DNA of 64,000 nt from Ligula intestinalis. Taxonomy: Eukaryota; Platyhelminthes; Cestoda; Diphyllobothriidea; Diphyllobothriidae. Positions 54,906 through 64,000 of this stretch are shown here, in pieces. A program made the position numbers and the translations under genes. Within the stretch, counting starts at the first letter, position 1; the number at the start of each line of letters is the position of its first letter. The notes under the pieces are model-generated. The model had not been told where the DNA came from. It searched no databases and saw only the letters and a program-made list of their open reading frames with translations. Location: positions 51,414,513-51,478,512 of the forward strand of contig JAYGXS010000003.1 in assembly GCA_036362985.1 (NCBI GenBank), in the 5' to 3' direction.

Positions 54906-57012
54906 ATGTCGGAGAAGCCCCATCTGGCCCGTGACACTACAATGGCAGCAACAGCGAAGGTATTCAACAATTTCTGCTCCGAAAGTCTTTCTTTTCTGAC
55001 TTTGTCATTTCGGACTTCATATTCCGTTTTAATTCCTAGTAATAGTTACCTCTTCTAAGACATATCTTTCGAACTGTGCGGTTATAATCACACAGTCATC
55101 CAATTTGCTATCAAATGACGATATTATCTCAGATACGTCTATACCGCAACATTTTTTCATCCTAACGACTCCAACCTATTCGTTTATATTAGTGGACATC
55201 TCGTCGATATATCAGCTTAGTTACTAACCGTTGTCAACATAAAATGTAAGGGTTAAATGGCAGGGCAAATCAGCACTGGAGAGCACATGCCATACGGGTC
55301 GCGCACGTGATTACGGTGAAGTGCGTGCACAGTTGGCGTCTGAGTAAGTAAGGGTAACCAATCATTGCACGAGTGACGTATCCCCGTTATCCAATCAGAT
55401 GTCTCGTCAGTGCTTTCGCGAGATGTCGCAATAAAAGTATACCAAGCCATTATAGTATGCTATTATGATAAGGTAGCCCCTGTACGGGCAACTCGCGCTT
55501 GAAACTATCCTGGGTTAGTATGTGATAACATAATTCTAGTTACGCCAGGAGCAGAACGAAATATTTTGTCAAATTCGGGGCCTGTCCCGAAGTAGTAGTC
55601 AATATCAGTATCAGTATATTGAGGGATAGGTAGGAACAATTCCTTTGAGTGCCCTATTTGTACATATGTGCCGTGGTAGCAGAAAATTTGTTTCTCAGAC
55701 TGTTGGCGAGGCCAGTTGTCCTGTGTCATAGGATGAAAATAAGAGCAGACAGTGAAAAAACTCTTACTGTTTATTTTCACAAGACAAGTGGGTAGCATTA
55801 ATTCAGTAGCTATATATGTAAAATACCTAAAGTTAATACTTATCGTAACGTAAATATGCGTGCTGATAGCCTGCTCGTTTCTAACACCTCTGCCAAAGTG
55901 AGCGCTCCGTCAAAATTGACATGGTTAGGGGTCGCCGGATTTCACCGTTGGTAGGTTACAAGTAATGCTGTTGCTTGGATTTTGATTTACGTATGACGGA
56001 ATTTCGAGCACACATGCTTTTTTTTCACCATGAGCCCAACTTTTGCTAAAATTTAATCCACGACCTACGACATTCGGCCAAAACATCGCACTGTTTTGCT
56101 ACTCTACATCGAATTTCCTTCCTCGACTCACTCACTCATTGTAATCATGGGTAAACCTTTAACCAAAATTAAACTTGTGCTATATTATTTTGTTTGTCTA
56201 TCAAAAGCCAAACGGGCACACACATAAGGTTGATTATGCAGTGCCGCGTTAACGAAATCTATCTAGCGTTACGTCAAAGTACCGAGATGCTGGCTTTTTA
56301 GAAAATATCGAATAACTTCTCTTATCAGACAAGACATTGTTTTCCCATAGTAAATATGTTTTTATGTGGGAGTCATTAAGACTGCGTTTCTCCAGCAAGG
56401 CTAGCACAGTTCCCGATTAGTAGCTCTCGAGATGGTTCAACTAATTGCTGCCAGGTCCTAACGCCGCAATCATGGCTATGTTCGACCCCCGGAGTTCTTC
56501 GAGTTAAATCGGTCCACGCAACCAGCATTTGAATTTTTCGCGGAGACGCGTCTGCTGTGGTTGCCCCCTTGCCAATTACCATTAGTGTCTTTATAAGTGC
56601 ATGCAATTTCTTTCTGCTTCTAGTCCTCGTGTGTACATTGTTTTTGTGTTTACACCTTTATTTCCATAGGCAGGAAAGGAATTCTTAAAGAATGAAAAGC
56701 TTGGTGATACTCGGCTTGTTACACAGATGAAAAAATCAAAGAAACCTCAAATGCGCAAAGGCCTAACTATAAGCCGAACTATCGAGGAAGGTAAACTTCC
56801 CTAAATGTGTCTGACCAATTAAATTAGCCAAACTCCTGCTTGCGAATGATAGCCATTTGGCCGACACAAATGCTGGCCGGACCCTGAGAAAACGATCTGC
56901 ATCAGCAACCTTCGGCGAGCTTAGTAACAAAAAGACAGCTAACCCGAAGTCTAAAACTAAGAAAAGCAAGACTGATAACGGACCCTCTGGAGACGCAGAC
57001 GACACTGCCTAG
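54906..57012 (+). CDS. Small basic protein gene, exons separated by a 37-nt intron
   Basis: The well-supported exons are 56670-56790 and 56828-57012. They are separated by a 37-nt intron (GTAAAC ... AAATTAG), the same size as three introns of the FAR1/SWIM gene, and the codon phase is kept. They encode GKEFLKNEKLGDTRLV, KSKKPQMRKGLTISRTIEE, LLLANDSHLADTNAGRTLRK and a Lys/Ser-rich tail (KTKKSKTDNGPSGDADD), ending in TAG. A candidate first exon at 54906-54959 (MSEKPHLARDTTMAATAK, donor GTATTC) joins in phase and would give a complete protein of about 120 residues. That donor is weak, and the first exon is a guess. I do not recognise the protein; its basic tail would suit a nuclear or RNA-bound role. 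The intron contains a LINE 3' fragment at 55603-55775. Confidence 0.5.
55329..55570 (+). repeat. Direct repeat, copy 1 (CCAAT-containing)
   Basis: Aligns with 58331-58567. Shared blocks: AGTAAG(G)...GGTAAC, ACGA-TGACGT, CCCGTTATCCAATCAGAT-like, TCTCGTC-GTGCT and AGGTAGCC...GGGCAAC-CGC, ending TTACRCCAGGA...AATATTTTG. It holds two CCAAT boxes (ACCAATCATT and TCCAATCAGA) and AATAAAA at 55430-55436, so it could be an LTR or a promoter-bearing repeat. Confidence 0.6.
55603..55775 (-). mobile_element. LINE 3' end fragment (CR1/Pido-like)
   Basis: The plus strand reads ATATCAGTATCAGTATATTG, AGGGATAGG...AATTCCTTTGAGTGCCCTAT, homologous to TTTATTGAGGGAAATAGG...ACCTTTGAACTCCCTAT of copies A and B. 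ACAGTGAAAAAACTC further on is also shared. It is a severely 5'-truncated copy, with tail repeats of TATCAG rather than AGGTC. Confidence 0.65.
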
Positions 57013-58330
57013 TCCGTGGATGTGACATCTGATTTGTCTACCTGACTTTAACTTTTCTTTCCCCTACATGTAAAACTATTTCATCTTAACAAGCGCCCGA
57101 CCTCTATGGTGTATTTCTTATTTTACTGTAGTTGTATTCATTATTTGTTGTCACTTACCTTTACTCTATATACATTTTTAAAGTTCTTAACAGCGGAGAT
57201 GCCAATGCTTGATTATTTAGTAATTTATGTGTATTGAAAAGAAGATTCGGTTAGGCGTCGTAGTCAGTCCCCTCGATGACAGATTGCACTTTACACTAAA
57301 CGAAGATCTAGTCCTGGTTCACGTTTAAAATACACGATCTTAATGCCTACAGGTCGTTTTTGTAATTATTTTCGGGGCAAACATACAGGACACCTTCTCT
57401 GCAGTCTTTAGAAACGGTAGCGTTTTACCATTTGCTTGCAGACAGAACCATCTTTAAATTAAGTCCGCACGGAGCTCCGGTTCTTGTACGTTCTGTTTTT
57501 GTAACCTGAAGTGGGCGATTACCTCGACGACTGTGGCGCGTTTCGTAGGTGTGGACAGCCACTTGTCATAATTTGTCGCACAACCGGCTTGTCTTCTTGC
57601 ATGCGCTATCCGAACGTGCATCCCATCTGACCTGTGTAGTTGCAAGGACACCATGCATGAAATGCGATCCACTACTCCGAACTGCTCTTTGAGATTCAGT
57701 CGATCTTTGATTCCTATGTTGGTTTTGGGTCAGTGTGCAATAACGACGTGGTTCTACATCAATGCGCTCGGTCGCTTCCGAGATATTCTTAATTTACATT
57801 TTGTTCCTAGTGGTGTTAGCTTCTTTCAGGGCCAAACACGTAAGCAATAACTTTTCAACGCCTACGGACAGCCATTTCTTATAAATTGCATCGGGAGATA
57901 TCCGGCCTGTCGTACGTTTACGTCGGACTTGCTGCCTAGCCTCTAAAGAGAGTTGTCACAGCTTTGTTCCTGAGTCATCGAACTGTTACTGCTGTTGAGT
58001 AGTGTTGTCTGCATTATCTTCCTGTACCTTTTATTGTTGTTGCTCCTACCTCTGGTGTTGGAATTCTGCACGAGTTCGAAAGCCCAGATTAAACAAAATT
58101 ATACGGTGGTCGACCACACTTATTTTTTATTTTAATCAAGAAAAACGCCTGGAACTCGAACGTTTGTACCCATGCCTCAAGCACTTGGGGGAGACCTTCA
58201 TTACGTGTATCCGGGCCTCCCGTCAGGGTCGGGTTCTGGGATGCTTTTGCACAGAGGTTAGTGTAGCAACACTGAACCCACTCGGCCGACCAATGTAACC
58301 TTTTTTTTCGATTGGCAATAGTACTTGATA
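57013..58330. other. Stretch without recognised genes
   Basis: Likely 3' UTR and downstream flank of the small basic protein gene at its left end. The open frames (for example 57454-57672 minus and 58002-58298 plus) show no domain I recognise. Confidence 0.35.
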
Positions 58331-58567
58331 ACGCAGTCGGTGTCCGAGTAAGGAATGGTAACTAATAATTCCACGAATGACGTGCCCCGGTTATCCAATC
58401 AGATATCTCGTCGGTGCTATCGCAAGAGGTCGCAACAAAATTCAACCAAACCGTTATACGCTGCTAGTAGTATCAGGTAGCCTCCACAAGGGCAACACGC
58501 ACTTGACCCCTTCCTCGATTAGTATATAATGGCACAATCCTAATTACACCAGGAAATATTTTGGCAA
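58331..58567 (+). repeat. Direct repeat, copy 2 (CCAAT-containing)
   Basis: Second copy of the repeat at 55329-55570, 3.0 kb away in the same orientation. It contains GGTTATCCAATCAGATATCT and ends AGGAAATATTTTGGCAAAAG. No pol or gag sequence lies between the copies, so a complete LTR element is unlikely. Confidence 0.6.
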
Positions 58568-60450
58568 AAGACAGTATCCATCTCCTCTAACAGTCTATCC
58601 GACGTAACAGACTTATCGTTAATTTTCAAAAGACAAGTAAAAGAGAATGATGTGTGACGCAATTCAATTCTAGCACAGGAGCCTCCAAAATCAGTAACAG
58701 GTGAGGGGCCAATTCTATCGCGCCAGAACCAAGCAAAATTAACCTTATCGGAGATGTCTCTGATCACTTTGAGTACAAAGTATGGCACCAGTTCTCTTGA
58801 CATAATCTCCTGATATCATTGTTGCCTGGAAAACTTAGTATATCTGAGGAGAATGTGTTTCAAGTGGGTCATGTGTAGCCTGTCTTTCACCACGCATGCC
58901 CCGAGTTTGATTGCCGAGAGGGCCAGCAGATCTTTTCCCCACCACCTGGGCGGATGGCTTCACCAGAAATTTAAATCAGCGGTGGCACTGGGCTCCAAGT
59001 CCTAGCACTACCCAGGAGCACACTTGAGTTCAAAACAGTTCTTTTTTACTGTGTTGGGAGCGAGGTGGATGGCGTTATCCAGCGATAATATCGCCCGAAT
59101 GGTCAACCTTGTAGGTGAGTTCTTGTGCAGTTAGAGCCGCACTCAAGCACAGTCAACTGTCTTCTCCCTGTCACTGTCGGAACCGCCCATTAGGACGAGA
59201 GCATACAGCAGTGGTTCAGCGCGGCTGGTTACACTGATGTTCAAATTATTCGGAGACGAAACGCGGGGATACTGACTGCATAGCCGGACTCCGACAAAAC
59301 ATAGACCATCAAATTCTGCGATGGTAGCTGACTTTGCGGAGTGCCTAGGGCCTAGATCGTATCTGCTACCAAGTCTTTTACAAACGACCTCTTGCCCACT
59401 TCGCGACTCAAGAGAACCTGTTAGCCACTCGAACTTCGACAAGAATGTGTAAAATCGTCTCTGTTGTTAAGCTGCGTAACTCGAGGTGAGTCCCCGCATC
59501 ACCGACGATAGATGCGTACACACGTATTCGCCAACTTATTTTTACTAGGCCGACTACGCAGTTTTATCGGCGCAGAGCCTATCAGGTGGGCACGTTCGTG
59601 AAATTACCTTCTTTTTCTTCTTCCTCCAGACGAAGGTATTATCATATGCATGGTTTACAACGTATAAGAAATAAACTGACTCAAATATTCACAGGTCATA
59701 CTTTCCGATTCATGATATAGGCGTTATTTCTGACAGCTTCAGCAGTCACCGAACACCAGTGGCCTTTTGCTGGGCTTTGGTGGTCCTAAAATTGCTCTTC
59801 GGTAATTCAGTGTGCTCGCGGAAGCCAGGGGATATCAGCACGATCTCCGAATCTAAAACTGACGTGCTAGACTTGGTGAACGGAGACCTGTGCCTCCTAA
59901 AAGGGCCGTGTGGCAGATGCGCTGGACTAGATCTGGACATGACAGGCGTTATTCGGGTTGGGCTCTCTCAGGAGGGGGTGAGTTGGCGACACGCGTAAGT
60001 GCAGCCTCAGACGTTAACCACGCATGTGGCTTTTGTTGCACTCCCATTCCCTGGTATCAGGCACGGCGGCCTAAGTCGTCCGCACTCGATCCCGCCTCTA
60101 ATCTTCCTGTCTAGACGACGGACACAGGCGGGGGAGGGAAGACAGAGTGCCTTAGATGCAATACAAGTCTACTAGCGCTCAAAACTAATACCTAAACCAC
60201 CGTCCCTGCACCGCCATGCTGTGGAGTACATAGTGGACACAATCGGAATTGACAGTCGCAAGTAACCGCGCTTGCTTCCAGGCTGCACTGAAGCAAGCTG
60301 TGGACACAGTCGAACTGCCGGTAGTATTATGGGCGGAATAAATGACAAGGCTAAGATAGTATGGAGTGTCAATACAAGCGAACATACGAGTCCCAGGAAG
60401 TAGTTGAGAAGAAGGAGACGACTCGATCGCTGGGACAATACTTTTATTCG
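58568..60450. other. Stretch without recognised genes
   Basis: No coding domain. About 60135-60330 contains relatives of the dispersed repeat at 41380 (CCGTCCCTGCACCGCC) and 39225 (GTGGACACAATCGG). 60395-60450 is the flank of a hammerhead-like repeat on the minus strand (reverse complement of AAAAGTATTGTCCCAGCGATCGAG). Confidence 0.35.
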
Positions 60451-60475
60451 CCTGACGTTTCGACATCCGTCGCGG
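60451..60475 (-). ncRNA. 3' half of a hammerhead-like motif, split by a LINE
   Basis: The minus strand reads CCGCGACGGATGTCGAAACGTCAGG: the second hairpin strand, GAAAC, GTC and AGG. It matches 40575-40598. The 5' half lies at 63941-63970, on the other side of the LINE. Confidence 0.42.
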
Positions 60476-60597
60476 GCGAACCACAGCAGACGCATCTACG
60501 AATCGCGTTGCCACCCGCCCTCCCGGCGGCAGAGGTCTGCTACACCCATCTCCCTACGTTGGATCAACTCTCTCCTCCGCCCAATCCGTGTTTTTTT

Positions 60598-61029
60598 ATG
60601 ACGGAACAGCCCCTCCCGGCCACGCTACTCCGACTCCTCACCGCCGGAATTGAGGCCAACCCTGGACCTCTCTGGTACTGCTCGTTCTGCCGAGTCCGCC
60701 GGGGCCGCCGCGACTGGTCTGTACGTTGCGGCTCCTGCAATTGTTGGCGCCATCTCCTCTGCAGTGGCCTCGCCACGGCTGTCGATTGGTCGCCCGCCTT
60801 CGCGTGTCCTAGCTGTCCCGTGCCCCTGCCGATCTCCATGCCTCCAGTCCGTCCGGCCCTGAACCCAAATCATCTGGTCTCCGACCTTGCCTCACCACCT
60901 GGTCTTAAGATCTTACAATTGAACGCCAACAGCCTCCTTGGGAAGCTTGACCAGCTCCTGGCCTTCATGCGCTCGCACAGCATAGCTGTGGCGGTTATCC
61001 AAGAGACAAAGTGGTCTAACTCCTTTTAA
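60598..61029 (+). pseudogene. ingi-like LINE N-terminus: 2A-like peptide, PHD-like finger, endonuclease start
   Basis: From ATG 60598: LLRLLTAGIEANPGP at residues 10-24. The 2A consensus is D(V/I)ExNPGP; here the Asp is Gly, the rest is kept, and it follows a Leu-rich run as in other LINE 2A sequences. Ribosomal skipping would separate the short leader. Then comes a C4HC3 finger: CSFC, CGSC, CWRHLLC and FACPSC. Next, LKILQLNANSLLGKLDQLL and VAVIQETKWSN begin the endonuclease with its catalytic Glu. TAA at 61027-61029 stops the frame. Confidence 0.75.
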
Positions 61030-61059
61030 GGTCCCTTCCTGTGCCGATTACACGATTGC

Positions 61060-61852
61060 CCGTCGCGACCGCGGCCGCAACAAAGGCGGAGGTTCGGCCT
61101 TTCTGGTGGACAAATCCATTGCCCATCACCAGCTACCCCTGCTTGGAGCCGATCCCACGCAAGTACTGGCGATTTTCCTTGACATTGGCCCGGCGCCGCT
61201 AACCGTCGTGAACGTGTACATCCCTCCAACTTACAGTTGTTCTCCCGGTTTCACCGCCTCTATCACTACCTACTTACCTTCTGGAGGCAGTTTGGTGCTA
61301 GGTGACTTCAACGCCCACCATGACCTGTGGTGCTCTAACTTGGCAGCCGACCCCCGAGGAGAAGCTCTGGCTGATGAAATAGAACACGCCCCCTTTGCCG
61401 TTCTCAACGAGAACAGCCAAACGCAGCTCCCGACCAATGGTGCCTCCAGCTCGCCCGATGTTTCCCTCGCCAGTCTCAGTCTGGTAGCCTCCACCATGTG
61501 GAACACGGAAATCAGCCTGGGTAGTGACCACCGCATTGTGCTCGAATTGGCCACCGCCGCCGAGCGTATCAAGGCCCCCAACCGGCACTTCATTAATTTC
61601 AAGAAAGCCAATTGGGCAGCGTTCACGACCGAATGCGAAGCCAAGATCGATGGCCTACCGCCTCCCACCTGTGTCCACACGGCGGAGCGAGCCCTTCGTC
61701 GACTGCTCCTGGTAGCAGCAAGTCACCACATCCCTAACGGCCGCATTCCCCTTCTCCGTCCTAACTATCCGCCCGAAGCCTCCCGCCTGGAACGAGAGAG
61801 AGAGACGAAATACGAGCGCGGGATGCCAGTGACCCGCGCGTTGGCGAACTGA
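61060..61852 (+). pseudogene. ingi-like LINE endonuclease body
   Basis: Continues after the stop at 61027: GGGSAFLVDK, LTVVNVYIPPTYSC, LVLGDFNAHHDLWCSNLA (Asp and Asn), LPTNGASSSPDVSLAS and EISLGSDHRIVLEL (Ser-Asp-His). All catalytic motifs of the EEP endonuclease are kept. RHFINFKKANWAAF and a linker follow. The frame runs off at 61850 in an Arg-rich linker that normally leads to the RT. Confidence 0.75.
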
Positions 61853-63199
61853 ATGGCTTAATCACTAAGGCTATCAACGATGGCAAACGCCAACGCTGGC
61901 ATGAACTAGTTTCAGATTGTAATTTCAGTGGCAACTCAGCTGCCATTTGGAAGCTTTTACGCAACCTGACCAAACCCCGGGCTGATACATCTAACCAGTC
62001 TATTAGCTTTGGGAACGGCAAGTTCATTTCCAACAACGGTAAGATCGCCGCGAAGATGAACAAGCTGTTCTCGCCCCGCTCGGCGCCCAGTCCCAAAAGC
62101 CAGCGCTCCCTTCTTCTCCTCCGTAAAGCTCCGCCCCCAGACATTTCCTTTTCGGATGATGCCATCCTCACCACCGTCGAGAAAATGAGGGATTCGAAAG
62201 CCTTAGGACCAGATGGGCTGGCGCCACATCGGCCCGAAGGTGGCTGCCTACCTTGCCGCCCTCTTCAACCTTTCACTGGGAACTTCAATCATCCCCGATT
62301 GCTGGCGCCAGTCGATCATTATCCCCCTGGTCAAACCAGGTAAGGACCCCTGCCTAGCGACCTCTTATCGCCCAATTGCCCTCCTCAGTCCATTGGTGAA
62401 GATCCTGGAACAGCTCGTCCACCCAATTCTGATGTCTGTGGCGGAACTATCTTGCCACCAACATGGTTTCCGATCGGGTCGTGGGAATACAACGGCGCTT
62501 TTCGAGCTCAGCGACGCTATCCTCGAGGGCTTCAATCAACAGAAGCCCGCTTCGCGGACCGTGGCAGTAATTGACCTGTCACGAGCCTTTGACTGCGCCC
62601 GCCACGATTAGCTCCTGCAGGACTTGGTCTCACTGAACGTCCCGACTGGCCTGGTCCGATGGTTGGCGGCTTACATCCGTGGCCGTCACGATTGTGTCCT
62701 TTTCCGGGGCGTCCTCTCTAAGCCCCGTAAGCAGACCTGTAGCGTCTCTCAAGGTTCTGTGCTCAGCCCGACGCTCTTTAACATCTACCTGCGAGAGCTC
62801 CCACTAACCCAGGCACCTGTGCAGGTGGTATCCTATGCGGAAGATGTTACGTTCTTTTGCCGGCACCATGACATCGATCAGGCTGCACAGCTCCTCAAGG
62901 ACTCTATGCCTGTTGTCGAAAACTTCCTCACCCAGCGCGGAATGACGATTTCAGCAGCCAAGTCATCCGTAACTGTTTTCACGCTTGATCCGAAGGAGTT
63001 TAATCGTCACCCGGTCATCACCGTCAATGAGGCGTCTTTACCGCTCGTCCGCAAGCCCAAACTCCTTGGCGTACGTTTTGATCCGCTTTTCACGTTCGCA
63101 GACCATGCCAGGGAGACCGCAAGCAAAGTAAGCCGCTGTACCAAGGCCCTAGCAGGCACATCCTGGGGCTGCGCGAAAGAGACTTTGTCGACTGCTTAG
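61853..63199 (+). pseudogene. ingi-like LINE reverse transcriptase, several breaks
   Basis: DGKRQRWHELVSDCN and SFGNGKFISNN lead to SDDAILTTVEKMRDSKALGPD (to about 62215). After a frameshift come VAAYLAALFNLSL, YRPIALLSPLVKILEQ, HGFRSGRGNTTALFELSD and VAVIDLSRAFDCARHD (motif A). TAG at 62609-62611 follows, then SVSQGSVLSPTLFNIYL (motif B) and VSYAEDVTFF, where the usual YADD is YAED. ASLPLVRKPKLLGVRFD is the thumb. The Glu replacement would probably impair metal binding. Confidence 0.75.
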
Positions 63200-63917
63200 C
63201 CGCACTTCACTTATGCGGCATCAATCTGGTCTCCTACGATGAGCTCTTCCAGCCTCCGCCGCTCCAGTCAACATAGAACGCTGCCCTCCGCACGATCACG
63301 AGTTGCTATAAAATGTCGCCTATAGATCATCTTCATGCGGAGGCTTCTGTTCTACCGGTCGCCCATCACAACACTCTCCTTAGCCAGCAGTTTTGGTGGA
63401 GTTGTTCGCAACCTGGCCATCCCAATCATCACCGTTGCACTTCTCCCGAGCCCTGCCGCAACGTCCGGCCGTCTATTCGAGCACTCCACAAGGAAGCTGT
63501 TGCCTCGTCTCTAGTGGATCTACCTGTTGATAGCTCTGCCACCAAGACAGGCTTCCAGCGTCTCCACCAGAGAGCCGCTGTCAAAGAAAACGAGGGTATC
63601 ATCTTTTGGGCGGCTATCCACTTCCGATTGCGGCCTCAGAACAACATCTCCCGGGGGTCACTTGCTGTACTCTGTCTCAACTGCGCAGTTTCTACTCGAT
63701 GGTCCATCCCCAGTACCAACACCGGCTCGACCCATCCATACCCGACTGCTGTCCCGACTGCGGCGTCTCGCCACATGACTGCCGTCATCTGTTGGCCTGC
63801 AGTTCTCGGCCAGGCACCCACCTCATTCCCGCGGACCTGTGGCTCGAGCCGGTCGAGGTCGCGGCTTTTCTCCATCTCCCAACTACTCCCAGTTTGGATT
63901 CCGGCGGGGATTCCTGA
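63200..63917 (+). pseudogene. ingi-like LINE C-terminal region with CCHC knuckle
   Basis: In several frames, ending with SFYSMVHPQYQH, IPDCCPDCGVSPHDCRHLLACS (a Cys/His knuckle of the CxxC...H...C type found at the C-terminus of ingi/I/Jockey-type LINEs) and LWLEPVEVAAFLHLP (family: LWxxPxxVAxFL). It stops at 63915-63917, 23 bp before the 3' end of the element. Confidence 0.68.
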
Positions 63918-63940
63918 TCCAACTATGGGCTACGACACAC

Positions 63941-63970
63941 ACATCCGTCGCGGATTCATCATCAGCGATA
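63941..63970 (-). ncRNA. 5' half of a hammerhead-like motif, split by a LINE
   Basis: The minus strand reads TATCGCTGATGATGAATCCG then CGACGGATGT: intact CUGAUGA, the extra U, and the first strand and loop of the hairpin. With 60451-60475 it makes the complete module CTGATGAT...CGAAACGTC before the LINE inserted. Confidence 0.42.
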
Positions 63971-64000
63971 TTAGCAGACCCGTTTCCGCTACCGTTTTCT
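63971..64000. other. Flank of the split motif at the right edge
   Basis: The last 30 bases have no recognised feature. On the minus strand they are upstream of the split motif and include CGGGTCTGCTAATA. The insertion at 40528 has CATATCTGCTACTGATA upstream of its motif, so TCTGCT may mark the 5' end of the element. Confidence 0.3.

Larger units (their letters stand above)
60476..63940 (+). mobile_element. ingi-like LINE (PHD-like finger, endonuclease, RT) with 13-bp target duplication
   Basis: ACATCCGTCGCGG occurs at 60463-60475 and 63941-63953, directly bounding 3465 bp of LINE sequence, so both ends are defined. The single long ORF would start at ATG 60598 and encode a 2A-like peptide, a PHD-like finger, an endonuclease, an RT and a C-terminal CCHC knuckle. 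Stops and frameshifts at about 61027, 61850, 62215 and 62609, and near 63197, break it. The length and domain set, without RNase H, fit the ingi/I-like group better than CR1 or RTE. Confidence 0.83.

Noticed and set aside
55329..58567. The two CCAAT-bearing repeats as LTRs of one complete retrotransposon
   Set aside because: Between them lie host-like exons and a LINE fragment but no gag or pol sequence.
58860..58930. tRNA-like string (GAGTTTGATTGCC) suggesting a tRNA or SINE
   Set aside because: No cloverleaf or A box could be paired with it, so it is too weak to call.
1..64000. CRISPR arrays, bacterial operons or ribosome binding sites
   Set aside because: Spliced genes and metazoan retroelements throughout show this is eukaryotic DNA; no regularly spaced short repeats with unique spacers were seen.

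Overview
This window is eukaryotic and most likely comes from a flatworm, probably a diphyllobothriidean tapeworm. Host genes are split by introns, several of exactly 37 nt. Non-LTR retrotransposons of CR1/Pido-like, RTE-like and ingi-like type fill much of the DNA, together with a Penelope-like element (PLE) and a decayed Ty3/gypsy element. One RTE relic carries the C2H2 tail that I associate with tapeworm RTE proteins. That identification rests on family resemblance read by eye; no search was run.

Host genes. At 3037-3537 lies the last exon of isopentenyl-diphosphate isomerase (IDI1). Only 185 bp later, directly after an AG, TAF10 starts; its three exons (3723-8772) splice in phase to a 210-residue protein. 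This spacing suggests a trans-spliced operon. At 9068-10962 is an eight-exon FAR1/SWIM (MULE- or ZSWIM-derived) gene that looks recently broken. A small gene or pseudogene on the minus strand (29317-29703) has a 68-nt intron in its 5' UTR. At 34670-35730 is an E2 ubiquitin-conjugating enzyme, followed by a large unexplained exon (36400-37557) that could be its C-terminal extension. A small basic protein gene ends at 57012.

Mobile DNA, left to right: an RTE relic in TAF10 intron 2; CR1-like copy A (minus, 11265-17205), split by a younger CR1-like element (plus, 13293-16386); a PLE (minus, 19366-21830) beside CR1-like relics on both strands up to 28000; a pair of LTR-like direct repeats (32243-33153); an RTE relic (40482-41185) with a 109-bp insertion; a CR1-like relic (42830-44380); a gypsy relic (44400-46330); a long inverted repeat (46485-47147); CR1-like copy B (47146-49413), about 99% identical to copy A by eye; two nested CR1-like relics (51489-53930); and an ingi-like LINE with a 2A-like peptide and a PHD-like finger (60476-63940).

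The most interesting thread is a recurring structured motif: CTGANGAT, then a hairpin whose sequence differs between families, then RAA, then a short palindrome, then C-AG. It occurs at 19409-19514 (next to the PLE, in inverted copies), 40558-40596, 46483-46522, 47111-47149 and in a copy split between 60451-60475 and 63941-63970. It resembles the hammerhead ribozymes known from Penelope-like elements and small metazoan retrozymes, but with an extra U before stem II. One copy sits in a 109-bp insertion with a 10-bp target duplication, and two LINEs have inserted inside copies of the motif, one with a perfect 13-bp target duplication.
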